5,124 nt of DNA. Source: Actinomycetes bacterium. Its GTDB lineage: Bacteria; Actinomycetota; Acidimicrobiia; Acidimicrobiales; Palsa-688. Positions 1-5,124 of the stretch are shown piece after piece. Numbering within the stretch: position 1 is the stretch's first letter; each line of letters starts with the position of its first letter. Location: assembly GCA_021821705.1 (NCBI GenBank), contig JAKACE010000175.1:1-5124 (forward strand), written 5' to 3'. Under the pieces are notes generated by a model. That model searched no databases, was not told the origin of the DNA, and saw only the letters and a program-made list of their open reading frames with translations. The translations under genes and the position numbers were made by a program.

Positions 1-1309
1 GGTGGTGCTTGGACGTCCCGGCTCCGGCCATGGTGAAGCCGGTGAAGACCCCGATGGCGTAGACGGCCACCAGTTCGGTGACGTTGGAACTGGTCACTGC
101 CAGAAGGCCTATGGCCACGATCGCCAGCACGATGATGCCGTTGGAGAAGGTCAAGCGGTGCCCCCGCTTGGTCAGCTGGCGGGGCAGGAAGCGGTCACCG
201 GCCACGAAGCTGGCCAGGAACGGGAACCCGTTGAAGCTGGTGTTGCCGCCGGTGTACAGGATGAGCAGGGTGGCCAGCTGCACGACGTAGAACAGCAGTG
301 TGCCCAAGCCGCTGGTACCGAACACGGCCTTGGCTTCCTGGGAGATGACCGTCGGGCTTCCCGCCAGGAAGGGAGCGGCGTGGGTCCAGCGGGCCAGGAA
401 CGACACGCCGAGGACCAGGCAGCCGAGCGACACGCTCATCATCAGGTACACCCGCCTGGCCCGCCGGCCGGCCGGTGGCTTGAACGCGCTCACGCCATTG
501 GAGATGGCCTCGACCCCGGTGAGCGAGGAGCCGCCGTTGGCGAACGAGCGCAGCACTATGAACAGCGACGCCCCCATGAGCAGGCCGCTCCCCGGGTGGC
601 CCACCGGGTACAACCCGGGGCGGTGGAGCGAGTACAGGTGCAGTCCGGCCGTAAGCGAGCGCACGATGCCGGTGACGACAACGGTGCCGATGGCGCAGAT
701 GAAGAAGTAGGTCGGGAAGGCAAATATCCGTCCCGCCTCCCTGACCCCGCGGAGGTTGCCGTAGGCGAGCAGGCAGACGACGGCGATGCTGATGTAGGTC
801 GAGTACGGCCTGAGGGTGCCGAAGGCCGACGTCAGCGCGTCGGTGCCGGCCGCCACCTGTACGGCGACGGTGACGGTGTAGTCGATGAGCAGGGCGACGG
901 CGGCCACCTGGGCTACTACCGGCCCGAAGTTGTCCCTGGCGACGACGTACGAGCCGCCTGCCCGGGTGTAGACCATGACCACTTCCCGGTAGGACATGGT
1001 CACGAAGAACAGGACCACCAGCAGGGCGAACGTCACCGGGAGCAGCAGCGTGAAAGCGGCCACGCCCACCGGCTTCATCAGCTCGACGAGCATCTCCTCG
1101 CTGCCGTACGCCGAGGACGAGATGGCGTCGGGGGACAGCACCCCCATGGCCATGAAGCTGCCCAGGCGCTCGCTCTCGAGCTCCTCGGTCACCAACGGCC
1201 GACCCAGGAGCACGTTCTTCAACCGGTAGAGCAGCGTCTCCGGAAGGTCCGCCGATGGCCCCGGCGATGGCCCCGGCCGCGCCGCAGGAGCTTCAATAAG
1301 GTTGCTCAT
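1..1309 (-). CDS. kimA: KimA-like APC-superfamily potassium permease (5' part; C-terminus beyond window)
   Basis: This is a multi-pass inner-membrane transporter of the APC superfamily, closest by eye to Bacillus subtilis KimA (YdaO), a high-affinity K+ importer, and to the M. tuberculosis Rv2690c group. The visible 436 residues open with a Pro/Gly-rich linker (about 8-20). A short amphipathic stretch with LLGRPL (34-39) follows, and then the first helix carries the family signature SPDAISSSAYG (59-69). Other family blocks are AGGSYVVARDNFG (117-129), IDYTVTVAVQ (142-151), AGTDALTSAF (154-163), LTGVEAISNG ending near 272, and VYAIGVF near 416-422. The residues I align with the KimA K+ site are D61, Y68, T147, T264 and Y417; Q151 replaces the expected Ser. 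The start is secure because a TGA lies three codons upstream and the ATG is the first start after it. The usual C-terminal cytoplasmic domain would lie outside the window. It is divergent from ceoB. K+ as substrate is inferred from family and context; an amino acid substrate is the alternative. Confidence 0.88.
   Translation of the reverse strand, partial: MSNLIEAPAARPGPSPGPSADLPETLLYRLKNVLLGRPLVTEELESERLGSFMAMGVLSPDAISSSAYGSEEMLVELMKPVGVAAFTLLLPVTFALLVVLFFVTMSYREVVMVYTRAGGSYVVARDNFGPVVAQVAAVALLIDYTVTVAVQVAAGTDALTSAFGTLRPYSTYISIAVVCLLAYGNLRGVREAGRIFAFPTYFFICAIGTVVVTGIVRSLTAGLHLYSLHRPGLYPVGHPGSGLLMGASLFIVLRSFANGGSSLTGVEAISNGVSAFKPPAGRRARRVYLMMSVSLGCLVLGVSFLARWTHAAPFLAGSPTVISQEAKAVFGTSGLGTLLFYVVQLATLLILYTGGNTSFNGFPFLASFVAGDRFLPRQLTKRGHRLTFSNGIIVLAIVAIGLLAVTSSNVTELVAVYAIGVFTGFTMAGAGTSKHH
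1253..1276. repeat. Perfect 12-bp tandem duplication inside the permease N-terminal linker
   Basis: The unit CGATGGCCCCGG occurs twice head to tail (1253-1264 and 1265-1276). Read on the minus strand it is in frame and encodes PGPS twice, at residues 12-19 of the KimA-like permease. It lies in the poorly conserved cytoplasmic N-terminal linker, where a four-residue length change should be tolerated. It is probably a slippage product. Confidence 0.9.
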
Positions 1310-1463
1310 GGGTGCTCACTTGCGCTGCTGCAGGCTCCTGGTCCTCGGCACCGCGCGGGCGCCCGTCTCGATGCCGGCGCGCCCGGTGGCCGGGGCGCCA
1401 GGACGACAGTAGCGGGCTGCCGCCGAGTTGTGCCAGGTTGCCCGAGCGTGTTGCATGTTGGTG
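1310..1463. promoter_or_regulatory. Divergent intergenic region between the KimA-like permease and ceoB
   Basis: These 154 bases must carry the start signals for the minus-strand permease and the plus-strand ceoB operon. What is visible is limited. TACTGT on the minus strand (1411-1406) fits an actinobacterial TAnnnT -10 element, with a weak -35 candidate TGGCAC at 1435-1430; this would give the permease a leader of roughly 90 bases. Within that leader is a GC-rich inverted repeat (GCGCCC 1379-1384 with GGGCGC 1393-1398, and an alternative inner stem CCCGG 1382-1386 with CCGGG 1390-1394). The segment next to ceoB (1427-1460) is richer in T and has four GTTG copies. I looked for a c-di-AMP (ydaO-type) riboswitch, which precedes kimA in some bacteria, and found no matching conserved blocks. 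The intergenic assignment is firm; the individual promoter elements are weak guesses. Confidence 0.5.
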
Positions 1464-2123
1464 ATGAGGATCGTCGTCGTGGGCTGCGGTCGCGTGGGCT
1501 CGGAGCTGGCCACCACACTGTCCCGGGAGGGCAACGAGGTCTCGGTGGTCGACAAGAGCGAGCGCGCCCTGCAACGCCTGGCCATGGACTGGGGCGGCAA
1601 GGGTGTGGTCGGCTTCGGCTTCGACCGCGACGCGCTCGAGGAGGCCGGTATCTCCAAGGCCGACGCCCTGGCTGCGGTCACCAACGGTGACAACTCCAAC
1701 ATCCTCACCGCCCGTATCGCCAAGGAGACCTACCAGGTACGCAACGTGGTGGCCCGGATCTACGACCCCCGTAGGGCCGTTATCTACCGCCGCCTCGGTA
1801 TCCCCACCGTCGCCACCGTGACCTGGACGGTAGACCAGGTCGTGCGCCGATTGCTCCCGGACCGCCCGACCAGTGAATGGGCGGCGCCGGGCGGAGAGGT
1901 CCTCATAGTGGAGCGCTCGGTCCCGGGTAGCTGGGTGGGCTGCAAGCTGGACGACCTCGAGGTGCCTGGCCAGGTACGCATGGCGGTCGTGGCCAGGGCA
2001 GGCCGTTCGCTGGTACCCAAGCCCGGCCTGGTGGCACAGGAGGGCGACGTCGTGCACTTCGCCGTCGACGCGGCGGCGTTGGAGGAGCTGGAGCACAGGC
2101 TGATCGGGGGGCCACGGTCGTGA
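1464..2123 (+). CDS. ceoB: CeoB, TrkA-type RCK potassium-uptake regulatory protein
   Basis: This is a cytoplasmic regulatory subunit of Trk-type K+ transport, 219 residues with the chosen start. It has one RCK_N Rossmann domain (about 1-130) and one RCK_C (TrkA_C) domain (about 140-215). The dinucleotide-binding loop is GCGRVG (7-12), and the acidic D30 at the end of the second strand is placed to bind the adenosine ribose of NAD(H). AVTNGDNSN (71-79) is the family block that follows. An open frame extends back to a TTG at 1428, with an ATG at 1455 and a GTG at 1461, but homologues begin at MRIVVVGCGR, so the ATG at 1464 is preferred. No Shine-Dalgarno sequence precedes any of these starts, so the start is less certain than the product. 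The gene ends in a 4-base GTGA overlap with ceoC, which implies translational coupling. As in mycobacteria, CeoB and CeoC are separate single-RCK proteins rather than one double-RCK TrkA as in E. coli. Confidence 0.92.
   Translation: MRIVVVGCGRVGSELATTLSREGNEVSVVDKSERALQRLAMDWGGKGVVGFGFDRDALEEAGISKADALAAVTNGDNSNILTARIAKETYQVRNVVARIYDPRRAVIYRRLGIPTVATVTWTVDQVVRRLLPDRPTSEWAAPGGEVLIVERSVPGSWVGCKLDDLEVPGQVRMAVVARAGRSLVPKPGLVAQEGDVVHFAVDAAALEELEHRLIGGPRS
2106..2111 (+). promoter_or_regulatory. G-rich ribosome binding site candidate for ceoC
   Basis: A run of six G lies eight bases before the GTG start of ceoC and inside the end of ceoB. It can pair with the anti-Shine-Dalgarno sequence only partly. 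Together with the GTGA stop/start overlap it supports 2120 as the ceoC start and coupled translation. Confidence 0.45.
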
Positions 2124-2848
2124 AGGTCTTCATCGCCGGGGCCGGCAACGTCGGCACCTACCTGGCCGCCGACCTGCACCGCGCCGGCCACGAAGTGCTC
2201 CTCATGGAGATAGACCCCGATGTGGCTGAGCGGGGCGCCGCCCTGCCTGTCCAGTGGATGGTGAGGGACGCCTGCGAGGTGTCTGCCCTCGATGCAGCCG
2301 GGCTGGCCACCGCCGACGTGGTCGTGGCGGCCACCGGGGACGACGAGGACAACCTGGTCGTCTCCCTGCTGGCCAAACAGGAGTTCGCCGTCCCACGGGT
2401 CATCGCCCGGGTCAACCACCCTAAGAACCACTGGCTGTTCAACGAGACGTGGGGTGTCGACATCGCCGTTTCGACCCCCCACCTGTTGGCCTCGCTGGTG
2501 GAGGAGGCTGTATCGGTCGGCTCCCTTGTCCGGCTCATGCAGCTGGAGTCCTCCGGGGCCCACCTGGTCGAGGTGACCCTGGCATCCGGCTCGCCCGCGG
2601 CCGGGATGGAGCTGTCGCGCCTCGGCATGCCACGTGACGCCACCGTGGTGGCGGTCGTGCGCCGGGCCCACGTGGTGGTCCCGAGGGGCGACACCGTGCT
2701 CGAGGCCGGCGACGAGGTACTGGTCCTGGCTTCGCCGGAATCCGAGGACGCCGTGCGTTCGCTGCTGGTGGCCGACGGTGGTCCCGCCGCGCCGGGCTCA
2801 GCCGACCTGGGCTCCCTGCCGGTGCTGCGCTCGCCCGCCGGTCCATAG
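2120..2848 (+). CDS. ceoC: CeoC, second TrkA-type RCK potassium-uptake regulatory protein
   Basis: This is the partner of CeoB: a cytoplasmic NAD(H)-binding RCK protein of 242 residues. The Rossmann loop is GAGNVG (7-12), and the position that usually binds the ribose is E30, in MEID, where the CeoB copy has Asp. The ATGDDEDN block (71-78) is followed by RVNHPKNHWLF and WGVDIAVSTP, which are typical of actinobacterial CeoC. The RCK_C domain covers about 140-220. The last 20 or so residues form a Gly/Ala/Pro/Ser-rich tail that I do not recognise as part of the domain. The GTG start overlaps the ceoB stop, and alignment of MKVFIAGAGNVG with the family start supports it. The two paralogues probably assemble together as a gating ring or regulatory complex on a K+ transporter. 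Which transporter is unknown, since no TrkH/TrkG/KtrB gene is visible; the divergent KimA-like permease is an untested candidate. Confidence 0.93.
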   Translation: MKVFIAGAGNVGTYLAADLHRAGHEVLLMEIDPDVAERGAALPVQWMVRDACEVSALDAAGLATADVVVAATGDDEDNLVVSLLAKQEFAVPRVIARVNHPKNHWLFNETWGVDIAVSTPHLLASLVEEAVSVGSLVRLMQLESSGAHLVEVTLASGSPAAGMELSRLGMPRDATVVAVVRRAHVVVPRGDTVLEAGDEVLVLASPESEDAVRSLLVADGGPAAPGSADLGSLPVLRSPAGP

Positions 2849-2864
2849 GGGCCCGGACGAGCGC

Positions 2865-2871
2865 GAGGCGG
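2865..2871 (+). promoter_or_regulatory. Shine-Dalgarno-like site for the sensor kinase
   Basis: GAGGCGG is the best ribosome-binding match in the 26 bases after ceoC. Its GAGG core ends six bases before the GTG at 2875, a normal spacing. It therefore fixes the kinase start at 2875 and leaves no room for an N-terminal KdpD domain in this reading frame. Confidence 0.55.
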
Positions 2872-2874
2872 TCC

Positions 2875-4401
2875 GTGGCGGGGTGGGCGTCCCCGGTCGG
2901 TAGTCCGCCCGCCTGGCTGGTGACGACCTTGGCCCTGGTGGCCACGGCGGCCTTCGTGGCCGCTCTCATGCCCTTGCGGGCGCACCTGAGCGCCGCCACG
3001 ACGGCGCTGGTCCTGGTGCTCCCGGTGGTCGGTGGGGTCAGCGCCGGCGGCTTCGGTACCGGCCTGGTGGTCACGGCCGCCTGCTTCCTCGCCTACGACT
3101 ACCTGTTCCTGCCGCCGTACTACACCCTCTACATCGCCAAGGCGCAGGACTGGGTCGCCCTGGGCGTCTATGCCGTGGTGATGGTGCTGGTGGCAAGGGT
3201 GGTGTCCGACCTGCGGGCGGCCAGGTCCGAGTCGGTTGACCGGGCCAGAGAGCTGCGCAGGCTCTTCGACCTGTCCGAGCTGCTCGTGAAGGACCTTCCC
3301 GGCCCAGAGCTGCTCCAGGCCATCGTGGACTCGGTGCGCTCGGCTTTCGAGCTGAGCAGCGTCTCGCTGTTGCTGCCCAGGCAAGGGGAGTTGCAGGTGG
3401 TGGCGTCGGCGGGCTCCCCCGTTCCCGGGCAACCGGCCACCGGGCAGGGGGCAATGTTCGCCCAGGCGGCGGCGTTCGCGGCCGGGCCCGGGCCGGTGAG
3501 CATGGGACCGACCCCCGCTCACCCGGGTGACTACCAGGCGGTGGCCCTGGTCGCCTCCGGGAAGGCGGTCGGCCTCCTGGCCGTGCGCGGCGCTCCAGGG
3601 TCCCCGGCGCAGCAGGAGCTGCTCAAGGCGTTCGCCAACCACCTGGCGCTGACCCTCGAGCGCGCCAGCCTGCGCGAGGAGGCATTGAGGGCCCGCTTGC
3701 TCGACGAGATGGAGGGCCTGCGCAGGGCGCTCGTGGGCGCCGTTTCCCACGACCTGCGCACTCCCCTGGCCACGATCAAGGTGTCGGCGTCGACCCTGGT
3801 GGAAGCGGGGGCCTCGCTGTCGCCCGACGACGCCCGGGAGCTGGCCGAGCTGGTGGACGCCCAGGCCGACCGCCTGGACCGCCTGGTCTCCAACCTGCTC
3901 GACATGACCCGCGTGCAGGCCGGCGCTCTGGTACTGCGCCGCCAGCCGGTGGTCGTGCCAGACCTGCTCGAGGAGGCCGTGCTCGTGCTCGGGCGCTCGG
4001 CTCGCCGGGAGGACCTGCGCTGGCGGGCCCGACGCGACCTGCCCCCGGTCGACGCCGACCCTGTGCTGGCTCGCCAGATCCTGGCCAACCCCCTCGACAA
4101 CGCATTCAGGCACTCTCCCCCCGGGGCCCCCGTGACCGTGCACGCCGCAGAACGCGAGGACGGCCGGGTCGAGATCCGTGTGAGCGACAGCGGCCCCGGA
4201 GTGCCGCCCGAGGACAGCTCGAGCGTGTTCCAGATGTTCGAGCGGCGCGAGGCAGGAGGGCGAGGCGGGCTCGGCTTGGCCATCGCCAAGGCCTTCGTCG
4301 AGGCCCATGGCGAGACCATCTGGATGGATCCTCCAACGGGCCAGGACGGCGAGCGGGGGGCGAGGTTCGCCTTCACCCTGCCGCGTGCCGACATAGGTTG
4401 A
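2875..4401 (+). CDS. Short KdpD-like membrane sensor histidine kinase (DUF4118-GAF-HisKA-HATPase)
   Basis: This protein of 508 residues corresponds to the C-terminal half of KdpD. It begins with a DUF4118-type block of four membrane segments (about 13-32, 39-57, 59-79 and 92-110). The YDYLFLPPYYTLYI stretch (74-87) and QDWVAL (91-96) between segments 3 and 4 are characteristic of KdpD. A GAF-like domain follows (about 126-262), then a helical linker and HisKA with the H-box SHDLRTPL and phospho-acceptor His292. The HATPase domain has its N-box at 405-410 with N409, a G1 box DSGPG with D438, G440 and G442, an F-box VFQMF, and a G2 box GGLGL (464-468). E. coli KdpD is about 890 residues; its N-terminal KdpD and USP-like domains, some 370 residues, are absent here, and the ceoC stop lies only 26 bases upstream. 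Pro406 in the N-box is unusual. It should phosphorylate the KdpE-like regulator encoded seven bases downstream. K+ or ionic stress as its signal is inferred. Confidence 0.9.
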   Translation: MAGWASPVGSPPAWLVTTLALVATAAFVAALMPLRAHLSAATTALVLVLPVVGGVSAGGFGTGLVVTAACFLAYDYLFLPPYYTLYIAKAQDWVALGVYAVVMVLVARVVSDLRAARSESVDRARELRRLFDLSELLVKDLPGPELLQAIVDSVRSAFELSSVSLLLPRQGELQVVASAGSPVPGQPATGQGAMFAQAAAFAAGPGPVSMGPTPAHPGDYQAVALVASGKAVGLLAVRGAPGSPAQQELLKAFANHLALTLERASLREEALRARLLDEMEGLRRALVGAVSHDLRTPLATIKVSASTLVEAGASLSPDDARELAELVDAQADRLDRLVSNLLDMTRVQAGALVLRRQPVVVPDLLEEAVLVLGRSARREDLRWRARRDLPPVDADPVLARQILANPLDNAFRHSPPGAPVTVHAAEREDGRVEIRVSDSGPGVPPEDSSSVFQMFERREAGGRGGLGLAIAKAFVEAHGETIWMDPPTGQDGERGARFAFTLPRADIG

Positions 4402-4408
4402 TGCACCG

Positions 4409-5098
4409 GTGGCGCGCGTGCTCGTGGTCGACGACGACAGGGCCCTGCTGCGGGCATTGAGGGTAGGGCTTTGCGCCCGTGGCCACGAGGTGCTCCTAGC
4501 GGCCAGCGCCCAGGAGGGCCTCTCCAGGATGGCCCTGGAGGCGCCCGAGGTGGTCGTGCTGGACCTCGGCCTGCCCGACATGGACGGTCTGGACATGGTC
4601 CGGCACCTGCGCACCTGGACCGATGTGCCCATCATCGTGCTTTCGGCAACGGCACTGGAGGACCGCAAGGTGGCCGCTCTCGACGGTGGGGCCAACGACT
4701 ACGTGACCAAACCGTTCGGTATGGCCGAGCTCGAGGCCCGGGTACGCACCGCCCTGCGCCACGCTGGAAGCCCCCAGGTGGCAGTGGAGGCCGTGGCTGT
4801 CGGGCCCTTGAGCCTGGACCTCGTCCACTACGAGGCCCGGGTGGCCGGCGAGCCGGTTGAGCTCACGGCCAAGGAGTTCGAGCTGCTGGCCTACCTGGCT
4901 CGCAATGCCGGCAAGACGTGCACCCATCAGATGGTGCTGCGCGAGGTGTGGGGCGACGCCTACGGCGCCGAGGCCGACTACCTGCGCGTCTACGTCTACC
5001 GCCTGCGCAAGAAGCTCGGCCCCGCCGGGCGGTTGCTGCGCAACATCCCCGGTATCGGGTACTCCCTGGACGCTCCCGGATCCACGGAAAATTCATGA
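4409..5098 (+). CDS. kdpE: KdpE-like response regulator, OmpR/PhoB family
   Basis: This is a cytoplasmic DNA-binding response regulator of 229 residues. The receiver domain (about 2-118) has the acidic pocket D8/D9, phospho-acceptor D52 in VLDLGLPDMDG, the switch residue S79 in VLSA, Y98 and conserved K101 in YVTKPFG. The winged-helix output domain (about 130-222) includes LTAKEFELL, the recognition-helix region VLREVWG, then YLRVYVYRLRKKL and the family ending PGIGYSL. Length and motif order match E. coli KdpE well, including ALDGGANDY and the LRVYVYRLR block. The GTG at 4409 is chosen because it gives the canonical ARVLVVDDD start. The ATG at 4401, overlapping the kinase stop as TGATG, is out of frame and reaches a stop after 19 codons. 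No strong Shine-Dalgarno sequence is seen, so coupling to the kinase is likely. In Kdp systems KdpE activates kdpFABC; here the operon itself and the divergent permease are the likely but unproven targets. Confidence 0.93.
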   Translation: MARVLVVDDDRALLRALRVGLCARGHEVLLAASAQEGLSRMALEAPEVVVLDLGLPDMDGLDMVRHLRTWTDVPIIVLSATALEDRKVAALDGGANDYVTKPFGMAELEARVRTALRHAGSPQVAVEAVAVGPLSLDLVHYEARVAGEPVELTAKEFELLAYLARNAGKTCTHQMVLREVWGDAYGAEADYLRVYVYRLRKKLGPAGRLLRNIPGIGYSLDAPGSTENS

Positions 5099-5124
5099 CC
5101 TGACCGGCGCGGTTGTCGCCACGT

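Noticed and set aside
1379..1398. GC-rich hairpin as a terminator
   Set aside because: The stem is only 6 bp (or 5 bp in the alternative fold), has no following T-run on either strand, and hairpins of this size are frequent by chance at this G+C.
1310..1405. Possible c-di-AMP (ydaO-type) riboswitch before the permease
   Set aside because: Such elements precede kimA in some bacteria, but the leader is short, almost purely GC and lacks the conserved blocks of that riboswitch.
2..1690. Long plus-strand open frame across the permease
   Set aside because: It is the antisense shadow of the KimA-like gene. Its translation is low-complexity Gly/Arg/His/Gln-rich with no recognisable motif, while the minus strand gives a clear transporter over the same bases.
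1293..2671. Minus-strand open frames over ceoB and ceoC
   Set aside because: These are shadows of strongly biased codons with no domain or motif, and they overlap each other and clear plus-strand genes.
4401..4460. ATG-initiated small open frame at the kinase stop
   Set aside because: Only 19 codons, almost wholly inside the regulator gene in another frame, with no recognisable content.
2158..4695. Minus-strand open frame of 845 codons
   Set aside because: It runs antisense through ceoC, the kinase and the regulator. The composition is Ser/Arg/Pro/Gly-rich, as expected from the reverse frame of high-GC codons, and the four plus-strand genes explain the same bases with intact motifs.
5099..5124. 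Downstream gene or terminator after the regulator
   Set aside because: The ATG at 5095 reaches a stop after two codons, and the remaining 26 bases contain no hairpin or convincing start; too little sequence is present to judge.
1..5124. Mobile elements, CRISPR arrays, tRNA or rRNA genes
   Set aside because: No transposase, integrase, terminal inverted repeats, regularly spaced repeats or RNA-gene signatures were seen; composition is even across the window.

Overview
The window looks like chromosomal DNA from a high-GC actinobacterium. G+C is roughly 70% by eye, coding is dense, GTG starts are frequent and codons mostly end in G or C. A divergent APC-type permease next to a ceoB-ceoC pair is the arrangement I know from Mycobacterium tuberculosis (Rv2690c, then Rv2691-Rv2692). 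The genus cannot be read from the sequence. A lineage outside the well-studied mycobacteria and streptomycetes is possible, but that is only an inference.

Layout: bases 1-1309 hold, on the minus strand, the first 436 codons of a KimA-type potassium permease of the APC superfamily; its C-terminus lies beyond the left edge. Bases 1310-1463 are a short divergent intergenic region. Four plus-strand genes then follow almost without gaps: ceoB (1464-2123), ceoC (2120-2848, overlapping ceoB by 4 bases), a shortened KdpD-like sensor histidine kinase (2875-4401) and a KdpE-like response regulator (4409-5098). The last 26 bases hold no recognisable feature.

How the genes fit together: every gene belongs to a family involved in potassium homeostasis. 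The KimA-type permease would carry K+ across the membrane. CeoB and CeoC are TrkA-type RCK proteins that bind dinucleotides and gate or regulate K+ transport. The kinase and regulator resemble KdpD and KdpE, the classical K+-limitation two-component system. The tight spacing suggests that the four plus-strand genes form one operon. No kdpFABC ATPase genes and no TrkH/TrkG/KtrB pore gene are visible in the window.

I do not see a completely new kind of system. The points worth a second look are the fusion of a Kdp-type two-component pair onto a ceoBC operon beside a KimA permease, the clean absence of the KdpD N-terminal sensor half, a proline in the kinase N-box, and a glutamine at a putative K+-site position of the permease.
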